Positions 12,462-25,400 are shown, numbered from the stretch's first letter. The stretch: DNA of 64,000 nucleotides from Neckera pumila (GCA_963969595.1 OZ018415.1:16740001-16804000); one strand, 5' to 3'. The notes: generated from the letters alone by a model not told the origin. Made by a program: numbers and translations.

Positions 12462-13754
12462 TGTAAGCTCCCAAATTGTCACTTGGGACTCTGGATTTTT
12501 TTTTTTGAAATTTGCAATTTAGAATAGGTAAAATTATACAAAAAGCTATCAAAAGAGTGTAGAACCAAAATAAGGTTGTACCATTCCCATTATAGTATTT
12601 GGTCTAGTTTTAATTTTATACCTAAAACTTTCCTAAACCTCGCCTAGAAATAGAGCCTAAACCACAAGATAGCAGGTTTTAGAGGATTTTAGTCACATAG
12701 CCCCAGTAGAGCTAAATCCCACTGGAAGGTGGAGATGCATGTCTAGATTGGTCCTAGGGATTCACAATGATCCATATGTAAGGTCCTAGGTTAGGTTTCA
12801 AATTCCCCATCAGATCGACAAATTCCTGGAAACCCCAGTTGTTAGTATGCAGGAGCCACTAAACTCAAGACGAGGTCGTGAAGGAATCTATAGCCCAAGG
12901 ATGGTATTCTAGTGTAAATCCAATGCCAAGAGTCCAATGGCAAAATTGATTTACCAAAATTACCTCATCTGCAAAAGATTCCCATGCCATTGACAATTTG
13001 AGGAGACGGCCGATTTAGGTCTCCACTGACCAATTGTGCCAGGTACAGAAATGCACCTTCACATCATTTGCGAGGCTTTCTAAGAGGTCCCACAAAAATT
13101 CCCGGCATCTTCCAACTTGCAAAAGAATCTTTTCCGGGCGGTCAACCGTTCTAACCTCCAACGAGAATTTCTTGTAAATTACCCAGGTTGTGGTAAAATC
13201 TCACTAAAAATTAGGATAGCTTGTTTTATGTTTTATGCTAATAATGCATTCCGATAAATTTTGCGGCATTCCGATTGCAGAAGCTACCCAAATCGGCAAG
13301 ATTTCTCTGGAATTAATCATGTCACGACATCCCTGCGACGTTGACCGGCATTCCGAGGGCACACGACAGCATAACAGCGTCAACAAGGAGTCTTTTTCTA
13401 CTCCCTTTCACCTTTTGGAGATCCTAGGCTAGTTACTTTTCTCAAAATAGGAAACCCTCAAGAGCTGAAAATTTACCGCGATTGGAATTTTAATCTAGGC
13501 TAGCCTATGTTGGGTTTTTGATTTTGGTATGGGGGTTACAAGTTTCTTGGACTAAAACTGGCGTTCTAGATCCAACGACGCAGTCTTTTTGACATTTAAA
13601 GTTAGTCTCCAAAAGTTAGGAGGTTGGTCTAGCATAGGTAGTAGAAAGTGAAAATCTAGAATTAGGATGAAAATCTTTGAGGATGAGGATGAAAATCCAA
13701 GTTGATAAGGTTACTGGTAAGAATTTATGGGGGGGGAGTGAGCCCTTGGAATCC

Positions 13755-13762
13755 TATAAAAG
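13755..13762 (+). promoter_or_regulatory. TATA box (TATAAAAG)
   Basis: CCTATAAAAGGGCTC is a strong plant-like TATA context, followed about 30 bp downstream by pyrimidine-rich sequence suitable for transcription start. No gene with a recognisable product follows, so it probably belongs to the mobile element. Confidence 0.4.
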
Positions 13763-14169
13763 GGCTCTACTTCCCTCTCTAAAATCACCCCCATACTTGT
13801 TTTTGGGTCCGTGGGTCCAAGTCATCTTGGATATTTTGGCGTTTGAAGTCAAAAACCTCTATGGAGTTTTTGGAGCACTTTTGGCTCCTTTTGTTATTGT
13901 ATTTCAAGCTTTGAAGTTCCTTGGGGGTCCTTCTATCTTGCCTTGTGTACTTCTTGTGTACCTTTTTTTCGTGTTTTTTTGACGTTTTTGTGGACTAACC
14001 CTTGTGTTTTGAGGGTCTTTATTGCTTTGAACTAATCCTATGGTCACCCCCCTTTGTACCTTGGCGCATGCCGCTTTGGGGGCCTTTTAGAGTGTGAGTC
14101 ATTTGCTTTACCTTGTTATACTAACTCGCGTGTTCTCTTAAGTCAAGTTCTTACCTTCTTCTAACGTGT

Positions 14170-14510
14170 CTCTTGTTGAGTGAACCCCCCTACGGGACGG
14201 CAAAGCTTTGACCTTGTTTGTACCCTCTCCAAGTGTTTGTACTTTTATCCTCTTCTAACTTTGTTCTTGTTGAGTAGACCGGACAACGAAGCTTTGAACC
14301 CCCGTTTTTGTTTACCCTCTTCTAAAGTCTCCCTTGTTGTGTAGACCCCCCTGAGATACGGCGAAGCTTTGAACTTGTGATATGTCCCAAGTCTTAAAGT
14401 GTGTGTTAAACGATTCTGGACGGCGGAGCTTTGGACCCGTATAGTGTCAAAGAATCCTAAAGTTGGTGTTAAATCCAGCTTGGCGGCAAAGCTTTGACCC
14501 TCCCTGGTGT
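14170..14510. repeat. Five imperfect tandem units ending in AAGCTTTGA or similar
   Basis: Related segments with GACGGCAAAGCTTTGACC-like cores occur near 14195, 14281, 14356, 14417 and 14478, spaced about 60-86 bp. Several are preceded by CTTGTTGAGTGAACCCC-like sequence. Unit length and identity drift, so this is an old expansion. Confidence 0.75.
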
Positions 14511-15849
14511 TTTGTTCCAAAGTCTAGTTTCCAAGATCTTTGTGGAAACCTCCAAAGTTTAGCTTCCAAGATATGTAGGTTGTTAGAAATTCTGTTTACC
14601 AAGTTGTGGCAATCCTAGTTTAGTTTCTTTAGCTTTGTAAACCCGGTTCTCCCTAGTTCTAGCACCCAGGTTCCGCAAGCTTTAGCAACCCTCAGTTTTG
14701 ACAAAACTAGTCCCAAGACTTAGCAAACCAGTCCCCTTTGGAGTATTGCCCCTTTAGATTTAAAAAAAAAAAAAATCCAGTTCCAAGTTTAGAAAAACCA
14801 GCCCATCAAACCAGCCATCGGAACCAGCCATTGAACTAGCCCATCAAACGAGAAAAAAATTTATAAAAAAAAGAAAAGTCAACCCAACCCCCCAGCCAGC
14901 TCGGCGAGCTAGCCAGGAAGTCGGGCCGCCAATTGGGGAAGGAGTCCAGGCGCTGGGGATTGGAGTCCAGGCAGCTGGGATCGAAGTCCAGGCCCACTCG
15001 GGGTGTTCTTTTTATTTGTTTGTTCTTCGTTTCCTTTCCATCCTAAAAAAATGGGGGATTAGGACTCTATAAGCTAGAAGTTTAGAGTAGGAAAAAATAG
15101 AAATTAGGGGAAAAAAAAGAGCCTAAAAGGGAAGAAGGGGGAATAGAGACAACACCTCCAACGCATACCTGCAAACAAACACTCCCACTCTCTCACCACA
15201 CCAACGACAAAAATAAGAATGGAGGGAGAATAGCGGGAGGAAGAAGGTTAAATAGGAGGAGAAGGAGAGAGACGATAAATAGTGGGCTAGTCTAGAAAAA
15301 CTAGGAGGAATAGAAAAAAATCTAAAAGAAGCCTTGGTAGCCGTTAGAGGAGGATGGGGGGTATGACGACGTAAGAACTTTGTAAGAGGCAAGCTAGCAC
15401 ATTTATGCCATTAGTTGTCAAAGTTGGTAGTGTAAGGCCCCATCAAATGTTTGGTGGAATAGTTCCAAGGTAGAAGAAAATAGGATGAAGAAAAGAAAAG
15501 GAAAGAAGTTAGGGTGTAATATTTCTTTTAAAAATTAAGCGGTGAGCTTGGGAAGAAAGGCCAAAGAATTATCATGGACGGGATGCATATGAGCACGTGA
15601 ACAATATTATCTCTAACACCGGCAATGATGAAGTAAGCCATTAAACTAATCTATGTCCTCTTTTCCTAATTTCCTCTTGATTTTCTTGATTAACTATTAA
15701 ACAAATAAAAACTAGAGACAATTAGTAGTTTAGATTCAAAAGAAGAGATTAGGAGAAAAACAAGAGGCAAAGAGTTTGATTAGGATTAATCCCAAAAAAT
15801 TAGTTTAAGGATTAAAAATTAGAATTAGAAATTAGAGGGTTAACTCGGA

Positions 15850-16380
15850 AGTTTAATTTTGAGGTGGAACCTAAGCATGAATTAGGGTGTAGGCGTTTAG
15901 TTTAGAGGTAAAAATCTAGAATTAGATTTAGGAAGCACAAATCTAGAATTAAATTAGAGGCTAAAAAATATTAGAGTAATATTTGTAAGATAAAATTTAG
16001 AAGTTAAAATTTAGAAGTAATTTAGGAATCAAAACTTAGAGTAACAATTAGAAGTCAAAAGATTAGAGTAATATTTGGAAGGTACAATTTGGGGGGTCAA
16101 ACCTTGAAGTAAATTAGAGGTCAAACTCTAGAGTAATACCTAGGGATTAAAAGATCTAGAAGTAATTTTAGAAGTTAAAACATAGAGGTAAATTAGAAGT
16201 CAAAGACCTAGAGTAATACCTAGGGGTTAAAAAATCAGAAGGTAGAAATTTAGAGTAATATTTTGAAGGAAGAAAGTAGAGTAAAAATTTAAAAGTAAAT
16301 TTTTGAAGTTAAAAGTCAAAATCTAGAAGTAAAATTTAAGTAGAAGTAAAAAGCCTAGGGTCTAGGTAGAATACTTAACC
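15850..16380. repeat. Degenerate tandem repeat region (CTAGAGTAATA motif)
   Basis: Motifs such as TAGAGTAATA, GAAGTCAAAA and TAGGGGTTAAAA recur every few tens of bases with much variation. No gene is present. Confidence 0.6.
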
Positions 16381-19265
16381 AAGTCAAAAGGTCAAAACAT
16401 AGGAGTTCATGTAGAAGGATAAAAGTCTCAACCCAATTGAAACAATCAAGGAGCGGGAAATAAGCAAGGAACAACATGGAAGGGACCTAGATTAGGTAAA
16501 GCATCCAGCAAAGTTGTCTTGTTTCCTTTATTTCCCAGGTTAACCTTTTGGGCTAGACACCGGTTAGTAAAACTTGCACACAAATCATAGCTACCCCTAC
16601 TGCCATCCACGAAACTAGGAAACATTAGCAAGTTCCATTGCTTGGAAAGCACTGTGGACCGCGCGCGCAACACCTTCTTAAATCAAAAGTGGATAAAAGC
16701 TGAGAACCGGGTCGTGTTCGCTCCATTACCAAGGGTGGGTAATTTAGCGCCCACACATCTTTAATGTGCTTCTTGTAACATAAAGGAAACATGCTTTCTG
16801 AATCTTTATTAGTATAAAATCCACACTTACAAAGCAACTCTATTATATAATTTTTTGAATTTGGTTTTGGTTTAATTTATCAATAAAATTTTGGCAAACC
16901 TTCAATTAAGTTTAAAATATAATAACCAAATAAGAAAGTCAATGTAATTTGTTTTTAATTGAATTTGGAATGGAATGCATTTATGTAGTGCTATAATACT
17001 AGTATATATTGTTATTACGTTGATGTGAATCTTTACTTTTATGTTTATATTTTTCTTAATGAAATTGACAATGGTCTTAAAAAATACAAAATCATTGTTC
17101 TTACGGTATCCAAATTCCCATGTACAAGTGAATTTTTCCTCAATCTAAGATATGTTCACTAATGGTTGGAAATTTTGACATCTATAAAAATGAAATAGTC
17201 TTAAAACTATTAAATTTGCAACTAGTGTCAACATGTGGGAGTAGCAAAGACTAAGTGCTATAGAACCTTGGTGGATTCTTTTTTGTTGAAGACTCTTTTT
17301 TGTTGAAGTCTCTTTGGGAGAGAGTAAGTTCAAAACCTTCCAGTGCACTTCTTGGCTTTGTGTATTTTGAGGTGTGTTTTCTTCTCATGTATAAATGCCC
17401 ACATGCACAACTAAATAGGATTATTTTGATGGTGATCTTGTTTATTAGTTGAAGGTAAAATGTAACAAGGTGAGAAAACTTGAACCTAAGAATTAATTCT
17501 AACATGTAATGGATTTGACCAAATTCAAGACATGGATCTTAAGACCATTATAAACTAAATTGTTTAGCTTGTTGATTAGTTGATTACCAAGACAAAGGCT
17601 CTCTTAATGATTTAGAGTACCGGTACTTGTGGCGCAATACAAAATCAAACTTTATACACTATAGAGGACATTGTTTCATGGCTTGTTTTGCCTCAATTTT
17701 GCTAATGTTGTGATTACATAGAATATGTTTCTTTGTTTTTGTTTTATATAGGAAAGATAATATGGAGAAGTGACAAAATTTGTCATTGAATACTTAAGGT
17801 ATGAAATATATCAAAGTATATAAAATTTGGATGTATTTTTCTTTGAATTATGAAACAACTTTTGTAAAAATGTTGAAGTGGAAAAAACACTTCACAAATT
17901 TTGTTGATCACAAGTATGTTTTAAGGCTTGACATGTATTTGCTTTCAATAGTGTAACACTAATAAATTTTGCTAGAAAAGAGTGTGTTAATGTTGTAATA
18001 GACTCTAGTACAAATAAATGTCTCCATAAGTGTCTACTTGGAATAAGCAGTACATTCCAATGTGAAACACTGAACTAAGAGGGTCCCTAAACTTTTGTCA
18101 AATGTTGAATAAGATAGATAGTGCCATTAGATGTGCTCATGGTCTTTTGTTTAGTATTGCTTGGTTGTGAGTTTTCAATCTATACAAGTTAAAGCTTAGA
18201 TGTTTTGGAGTATAGAGGCTTTATAGCATCATTCTATATAACAAAAGTATGATGACAAATTGTGTTATTCCGAAAGTGCACTCACTAAACATTGTGTATG
18301 GTCAAATGCTTTAATTGCGTTTTGGCAATTTGGTGCAAAATTGCACCAAATTTTATGGCTTGGCACCACAACAATTAAAAAAAATGGTACTAAAAAGGTG
18401 GAAAATTGCCAGAAAACTTCAAATTAAAAAAAAAATCTTGGATGAAATTGCCAGATTGTGGCTGAAAATTGAATTATGAATATGTGATATAGGGTTCTAA
18501 TATGGTATTTTCTATCTAATATGTGGATGAATGTTGAAATTTGGGGCACCACTATAACATTCAATATTGCCACTTTGGCACTTCATTAAAAATGAAAACA
18601 AAAACCCTGAGCCAAAGACAAAACATTGTGAAAAGATAAAACAATGTATTCATTTACAAGGTTCCGTCTTAGAAAATTAGATTACAAATAAGGTGCATTA
18701 AAATAATGGATTAACATATAATATCCATTAAGATTGTATAAATACATATATATATAATTAAATAGGTAATGGCACCCTATCCTAGAGATAACTCACAAGA
18801 CTTTTCTTACATTTGAAAAGGTTTTCCAAGTTCTTGGGATTGTTAATCGATGAAGTTTTATAACTATGTTATGTCAAAAATCCTCCAAAATTGCCATTTT
18901 CAATTTCTCAGACATAAATTTGAGGAAACTAAAGTTAATAATATATTCAAGCTTACAATCTTGAATTTTCTATTATTAAAAAAATATTGCCTCAAAGAAG
19001 TCTCAAGTCTCCATGCTTTAAAGCATAATATTTTAAATCTTGCTATCTCCTCAAAAGGGACAAACTTGCATTATATAAATTGTGGGCCTTGTAGAGGGGC
19101 ATTTTTGTTTTGGCGGATGTGCAAATATAGTGAAATACTATGTAAAAAGTAATATCTAAAAAAAATTAGTCAAATCCAACAAAGGCACACAAGCTGACTT
19201 TCACTGGCAAATTCTTTGATGGCCAGTTTGGATTGATGTTTTCTATAATTGCACATTTTTATGCA
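16381..19265. other. AT-rich DNA without recognised genes
   Basis: A GC-richer patch at about 16440-16840, including GCGCGCGC, contains only short unrecognised minus-strand frames. The remainder is AT-rich and shows no domain, RNA or element ends that I can support. Confidence 0.5.
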
Positions 19266-22200
19266 AAAAAAAACTAACTCTCTGTGGGAGCACGCAATGT
19301 CATTATTTAGAAATCCGGATTAGTTTAGGATCAATTCCGTAAATATTTTCAAAATTTTGTAGTAGTAGAACCGTGAACCGGAACATTTAGTAGAAACTAG
19401 GTAGTCGGAAAGTTCCGGCTCACAAAAACTTGTAGAAGGAGTAAGAGAGGGACTTTTACCGGATCCGGAAACCGGAAGGAGATCCAGATTTCGGCAAACC
19501 TACAAACTAGGGGTCCGGCCTACGGAAACTAGGGATCCGTTTGAAAAAAGGCGAGGCATTAAATGACCGAACCAACGGGTGTCGGTCACTGGCCGGGTAC
19601 TTAAGCGGATTATCTTCTCATTCTTCTCCCTCTTTCTTCCGCTCGAGGACGTGTGTGCTTGCAGGTTTGGAGCGCGTTTTCTCTTAGAAGAGTGAAAGAG
19701 TGGTGAGTTAGGCCGGATAGGGAGAGAAGGAAAGGAGGGTGCCGATTGCACCGGATTAGAGTTCAATGGCGGAAACGTCAGCGCAGGGGCAGAAGACAGT
19801 TCCGTCTGTCAAACTCTTATACCCGATCATTCCATCTGATCCAGGTGAACGTTTAGAGTTAGAGGAAGATCTGTCCACACTAGGGTGTATAGGGTTCATC
19901 CGAAAACCCTGGACGGTGAGGAGCGAGGACTTTCTTCGGGAATTAGTTTTTGGGGCGCCGAACCAGTTCGAGCCGACGCCAAGGGGGCGGTTATCGTCCT
20001 GGACGGAAGGAATGTGGGCGGAAACTTACGGGTTGACGCAGTCCGGATCCGGAAGCGCAACCCGGACGGATAAGTTTCACGAAGGAAAGTTCAAGAAGCC
20101 ACCGCACTACAATGAGGGCTTCTCTGTTAGTGATTGTAGCAATGAACGTCATAGGAGGTTACTGAATTTCCTGATTCCCATAGTATATCCGGAAAAACCA
20201 ACAAGAGTTACGGTCACAGTCGCGAATACGAATTTCGGAGCACTGGAAGGCCGGGTCGTGAATTGGGCAGGCCTAATTCACCAGAAGGTCAAGAAGATGG
20301 CGATGGCGGTTGAGAAGGCCAAGCAGAGTCCAGTCAGTACGTACTTGTTCCATCTGTATCATTATTATGATTACATGACCCCGCTGGAACAAGTTGTGTA
20401 TGAGACCGGAATGCAAATCCTGAAATACGGATTCACGGAGGAGTTGAAGCCGACGGGAGAAGCGACCGAAGAAGAAGAAAAAGAAGAGGAGGAGCATCCG
20501 GAACCGAAGCCGCTAGAGAAGAAGAAATGGCATAAGGTAACCAATCCGGACTCACGAAGAGCTAATATGGACGTACCGGAATCGAATCCGGCCCTGACCT
20601 AGCCGTCGCCGGAGTATACCAATGTCTCCGACTTCTATGATGCCGGAGCCCGGTGGATGGCACAGTGCCGGAAGATGCACGCTGAAATGGCAGCGGTGAT
20701 CACGGGCGTCGCCAGTGAATTGAACGTTGAGACGGATCAGATCTTCAACGAAATCCGGAAGAGACCTAATCCGGCACTACTCCAAGAAAAAGACAAGGAG
20801 ATCGCATTGCTGGAGGCGGAACGAGATAACTACAAGAACAAGTTTTACTGGACGGAGAGACAGTCGATCTTAGCCCAGAAGAAGGAGACGGATGCCCTGA
20901 AGCTCGTCTGGGATTTGAAGGGGTTGGTAGAACAACCGGAACATTTGATCATCCGGTCTGCGCTCTTCACGAAGAAACTAGATACCGACGGCATAGTCAC
21001 CGGATCTCGAGTGTTGCAAGTCTTGGTCGATTACGAGGCCAAGATGAAGACCGTGTTGGACGAGATGCGGCAGCTGCTGAGACCTCTGGATGTGGCCAAG
21101 GACGAGTTTGGGCCACTTCCGGATATCTTCATGGAGTCGCCGGTCAAGTACGGAGCCGGAACTTCCGGAACAAAAGAAGACCCAGGCTTGAAGTCTCTCT
21201 TTAAGCTGCCCCAGGTACCTTCCTCGGGTCAATTCCAGAAGTGGGGAACAGTGAGTACTTTTAGTCCTTCCTTACAGTCTCCGGCGGGATCCGGAAAGAC
21301 AGGACAGAGATTGCCAATCCAGAGGGACCTCTTAGAAGGTATGGGAACAATAAATCCGGCAAGGGAGCATCCGGAGAGATTCCCCCACATGGCGGAACCA
21401 TCACCAACGCGGGGGACACAGTTGATCGATTTGGGAGATCCGGCTCCAGAAACAAGACCGGAACTCAAGCCGGAAACCCGGAAGAACACGAAGACGGAAA
21501 TAGTGGAGGTCGAATTCTTGGATCCGGACAAAGAACTGGAGATGGTAGAACCTGGGAAGCAACTCAAACTTCGGAAGTCGGAGAAGCGGAAGCCGGAAGG
21601 TAAAAAGCCAGCGAAGCAAGAGATCGAAGACTCTGAATCCGGTGAGTTTGAATCCGCTACTGAGTCTGAGGAGGATACGGATGAAGAGGAGACGTCTCCG
21701 GCGACCCGGCAGAATCCGCCTCGAGCTGCCAAGATGACGCCAGCCAAGGGTTCCGGTAAATCGACAACCAAGCAGGGAGCCGGTAGTTCAAAGAAGTCTC
21801 GGATGACCAAGTAGTTCAAAGGGGATTACTTGTGGAGGTGGATTAGAATTTAGTTAGTTAGATCCGGAACCGGAATCCTAGCGTGGGCCCGAGTTCCGGA
21901 AGTTTAGGGATAAGGACTTTCCCGGTTAATCGGGATTTCCTTGGTGTGTGTGTGAGGTTGCCCTGGTTTTTGGGCTGCCCTTTGTTGTTTTTAGGCTGTT
22001 GACTTTGGTTTCGATTTGGGTTTTTAAGGGCGGGCAAGTTAGTTGCCCTTCATTCCCTCCTAGTTGATATTCATTTGTATTTCATTCCCTTTTTGAAATC
22101 TAAGCCCTCGGGTATGCAGTTTGGCTTTATCAGTGTATCCGGATTGCGTGGACTTGTGGTCTGGGTGTTGGAAGGAAAGGACGGGTGAGGAGGAATCCGG

Positions 22201-22850
22201 ATTTAAGAGAATACGGTCTAAGTCGAGAGTGTGCTATTGTAACGTTGTTGGATTGTTGACTTAGGAGCTGCGCACTGTGTCTTTAAATTACTAATAGAGT
22301 AGTCCGGATTTGAGTAGCGGGGAAGCGAGTCCGGTTGTCAAGCCATGCGGAGGTAAGCGCCCGCCCAAGGAAGTTCCCACCTGTTCGGAAGATCTGCCAA
22401 CCTTAGAATTCATTCAACCTCTAGAAAGATCACACCCCCTTATACCTGACTCTGAGATCTGTTGTTGTAGTTAGGGAGAGTGAAGTATTCCTGAGTGACC
22501 TGCTTAATTTCCGGATTTACCATCCAATTTAGCTGTGAGGATTCGGATCTTCTCGTCTTGCTACAACCCTTTGAGTACTTGGGTGTTTTTATTTGTGTTT
22601 GTTAGAATTGTAGGAGAACAACGAGTGGTGAGTCCCTACCCCTCTACAAGACCAACAATGGCCCCTTTGATGGTAAAACAAAAGTATAGAAAACCGGATT
22701 GGGAGTGAGAGACGTAAACCGGATTCTGGATAGTTTATGATCCGGATTGTGAAGGAGGCCGGAAAAGAGTAAGTAAGTGAGAAGAAAGAAAGATAGAAAA
22801 GTCGGATAGCTAGAACATACTATACAGAATCCGAAAATTCCCTAGGACAA
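19266..22850 (+). mobile_element. CCGGA-rich unit around a gag-like frame, probable retroelement
   Basis: From about 19310 to 22830 the DNA is GC-richer than its flanks and unusually rich in CCGGA/TCCGG on both sides of a long reading frame. A purine-rich stretch (GAAGAAAGAAAGATAGAAAAG region, about 22780-22800) lies near the right limit. I cannot see matching long terminal repeats, and no protease, reverse transcriptase or integrase frame is present. It may be a gag-only (non-autonomous) retroelement or a host-type gene of unknown family. Limits are approximate. Confidence 0.4.
19766..21814 (+). pseudogene. 683-codon gag-like frame with one in-frame TAG
   Basis: I do not recognise the family. 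The frame starts MAETSAQGQKTVPSVKLL and stays open to 20599. It meets a single TAG at 20600-20602 and continues in the same frame (PSPEYTNVSDFYDAGARWM) to 21814. The N-terminal 240 residues look globular. Then come a Glu/Lys-rich linker, a likely coiled coil at about residues 337-390 (QEKDKEIALLEAERDNYKNK), a Pro/Ser/Glu-rich low-complexity part and a basic Lys/Ser tail. This layout suits a capsid-type (gag) protein without a nucleic-acid-binding zinc knuckle. The TAG could be one C-to-T change from CAG, or a programmed readthrough. Strong coding character either side argues for recent decay. A second product could start at the internal Met at 20657. Confidence 0.6.
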
Positions 22851-23562
22851 TAATTTGTGTTATCTTGGCACATTTTTGTGTTAAGGATACTTACGCCTAG
22901 ATTGCGCGTACGACACTCTCCATGGCTAATTTTTTTTTCTAATGCATGGATTAACCATGAAGGTGCCAAAAATAAAGACATGATAGGAATTTTGAATACT
23001 ATCCATACCTTAAGATAGGTTGTGTCTTTGTTTTGTTTTAATTTGTTTGTTATGTTGACATCTTCCAAATCATACGTCCCTCAATAGCGTGCTTGGTATC
23101 GTCAGAAAGCTCTTGGCAAAGATGGGTGCACGGGCTTTGTTTCGTGGCCTTTAGACCTGTAATGTAAAAGCTATTGAATTTCATAGTTCTTATTGAATCA
23201 AAAAATTAAAAAAGTACTTTTATATTTAATTAAGGGGATTAAGGAGAGCTTAGCCATCATTTTTGACATTCCAATGATTGTAGCAATGGTACAGGGCACA
23301 CTAGTACACTTTCAAAATAAATGGAATTGGTAATCTTGAACTAATCCATGTTGACAATTGGATGTGTTGCCTAAATATATTGGATAAGAAATTTGAACTC
23401 TTTGACCGCACGGATTGAAAGATTATTGTAATCAAGTCTTTTGGATTTTGCTCAACATGATGAATCAATTTTAATTACTTTAGGACTAAATTTTTTGTTG
23501 TATAGAAAGTTAATAAATTCATAAAATTGTGTAGTCGAAGGCTTAGATTAATCATGAAAGGA
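21815..23562. other. Downstream part of the CCGGA-rich unit, then AT-rich spacer
   Basis: From 21815 to about 22830 there is GC-richer, CCGGA-containing non-coding sequence. After that I see AT-rich DNA with no recognised feature. Confidence 0.5.
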
Positions 23563-24030
23563 TGTGAGGTCCCGATTCGTCATCTAGGACTCACTGGGTT
23601 TTTTTTTTCATTTATACTAAGTTTGAATGTACTTTTAGTTGCAAAAAGCACAAAAAAGAATGCAAGACCAAAATAGGTGACGCCATCCAAGCAGCTCTAG
23701 AGGTCAAAATCATCGACAAGGAGAATGATCGGATGGTGAGGTGAATCGATGACCCCATTCCAGCATTCATTCCGATCCACCAGCAGGGGATTGCATTGAT
23801 GACATATCGGTCCTCTCCACCTAAGGTAGACATAGTACTCTTGTCTTCTAATGTTGCTTCTAACAGCACCTGTTGACCAACTTTGTACAGAGATGAGATA
23901 GATATCCAGTGACATGACTCGAGCAGTAAGAGAATCAACGGAGCAAATGGTGTATCTGGTGAAAGGCCAAAATTAGCAAGCCGCTTCGTGATTCCACGAA
24001 TCAAAATCACAATGTCCTTCCAAGGTTAAG
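23563..24030. mobile_element. Fragment related to the possible LTR-type element at 12462
   Basis: It opens TGTGAGGTCCCGATTCGTCA and parallels 12462 onward for roughly 100 bp. A 132-codon minus-strand frame (24010-23612) includes KVGQQVLLEATLEDKSTM, which has protein-like composition but belongs to no family I recognise. It may be a remnant of an element protein. Confidence 0.3.
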
Positions 24031-24657
24031 ATATTTGACTCCTAAGTTTCATATGAAATTGATGATTGTAGCATATGCAAAGAATTTAAGTATCTAAATA
24101 ATTGCCAACACAATAGGCTCTTTTCCAGCATAAAATTTAGATTTGATTTTTCATCTTTTCAAAATCACAATGGTGAAATAGATGAACCATGTATTTTTCT
24201 TGAGAATAAAAAAAATTTAATAAAATCTCAATCACCTAGGGCCTGCTAAAATTATACTAGTGTAAAATGATATTGGACTTGCTCAATTTGGATTGTTTAC
24301 CTAGCTCTAAGGTCTTCACTAAATTGGTTGAATTGAGTGCAACCTAAATTGCCCACGCTACTCATATCCTTTTAAGCAATAGAACTTTATGTCTTGGACA
24401 TAGATTAAATTTTTTTTTTCATTTGTGGTAGTTAGTAATAACTTCTAAGTTGACAATAGTTCTCAAAAAACAACGTTCAAATTTGAATTTTGTGGACAAA
24501 AGATGCACAAAGAGCATGGTAGTGGCAGGAAAATAACTAAAAATAGATGATGAAAAGATCTTGAAAAGAAAAGAAAATATAATTTGCTTCAAAGATCAAG
24601 ACCAAGTGGGCAAGACAACTTGCAAAGGAGAAATTTTTTGGATGCCATATTAGCAAT

Positions 24658-24779
24658 CATTATAAGAAAAAAGGGTGTTTTGAGTATAGTCTGAGGAATA
24701 TAGTCTTTTAAATGATGACTTTTAAGTAAGGTTTTTAGTAAAACTTTACTTAAAACACCCCTTTCTCTTGTTAGTAGTG
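24658..24779. mobile_element. Deletion derivative of the fold-back CACTA MITE
   Basis: It matches both ends of the family at 6830 and 8472 (left TATAAGAAAAAAGGGTGTTT, right TTAAAACACCCCTTTCTCTT) but has lost most of the right arm. Its left terminus reads CATTA rather than CACTA. Confidence 0.7.
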
Positions 24780-24852
24780 AATATACTCAAATGTGATGAA
24801 TAATTGGAGTCAAAGATCTCTCCGTGTGCCATTCTGATAGGGAGCCATTGTA

Positions 24853-24935
24853 ACCATCTAGAACAAGTATAGATTTTTAGAATGTCCATTCTGAACCATC
24901 TAGGACATGTATAGATTTTAGAACGGCCATTCTTA
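24853..24935. repeat. Two tandem 42 bp units
   Basis: Units starting ACCATCTAGAACAAGTATAG (24853) and ACCATCTAGGACATGTATAG (24895) are adjacent and differ at several bases. Confidence 0.85.
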
Positions 24936-25384
24936 CTATAATAGTGCCAAAGTTATGGAATGGAGCCATTTTAATGAAATTCGCTATGTATGCAATATTT
25001 CATATATGATGTTATCATCATACTACTAAAATCACAGTGACCTTTGTAACATCACATTTCAAACAATGTGATAATACAAAAGTACGATAGCTATTGGTGA
25101 TATTAGCCCCTAAAGGACCGTTGTCCCTTTGGGGGACAAATGCATTTTTAGGTAGGTACCTACGAGTTGAAATTTTGTCGTGCTTTTTTGAAACTTTTTT
25201 TGAAGATAGAAAAATTGATAAGCTTTGTGGGAATATATTTTTTTCACAATCGGTGCCTAGGAAAAAAGTTATGACCAAATAAGCTCAAAACAAGGGACGG
25301 CGGGCAGCCCAGGCAGCAAAAAAAAATGGACAAAAATTTGAATTTTTCTTATTATATTTTTTTTCTTATAGATTATATTTTTGT

Positions 25385-25400
25385 CTATCTGGAAAGTTTT
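25385..25400. repeat. LINE target-site duplication, left copy
   Basis: CTATCTGGAAAGTTTT matches the right copy at 34156-34171 (CTATCTAGAAAGTTTT) with one difference. Uninterrupted family members carry this sequence once. Confidence 0.88.

Larger units (their letters stand above)
12462..15840 (+). mobile_element. Possible decayed LTR-type element
   Basis: The region opens with TGTAAGCTCCCAAATTGTCA. A related opening, TGTGAGGTCCCGATTCGTCA, occurs at 23563, and both are followed by a T-run and similar sequence for about 100 bp. A well-formed TATA box lies at 13755, and downstream are tandem units and GC-richer leader-like DNA. This would fit an LTR with promoter plus leader. I cannot find a matching second LTR, primer-binding site or polymerase frame, so the class is uncertain and the right limit arbitrary. 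Confidence 0.3.

Noticed and set aside
14245..15392. Minus-strand frames of about 90 codons at 14520-14245 and 15392-15123
   Set aside because: They fall in tandem-repeat or purine-rich low-complexity DNA and have no domain features.
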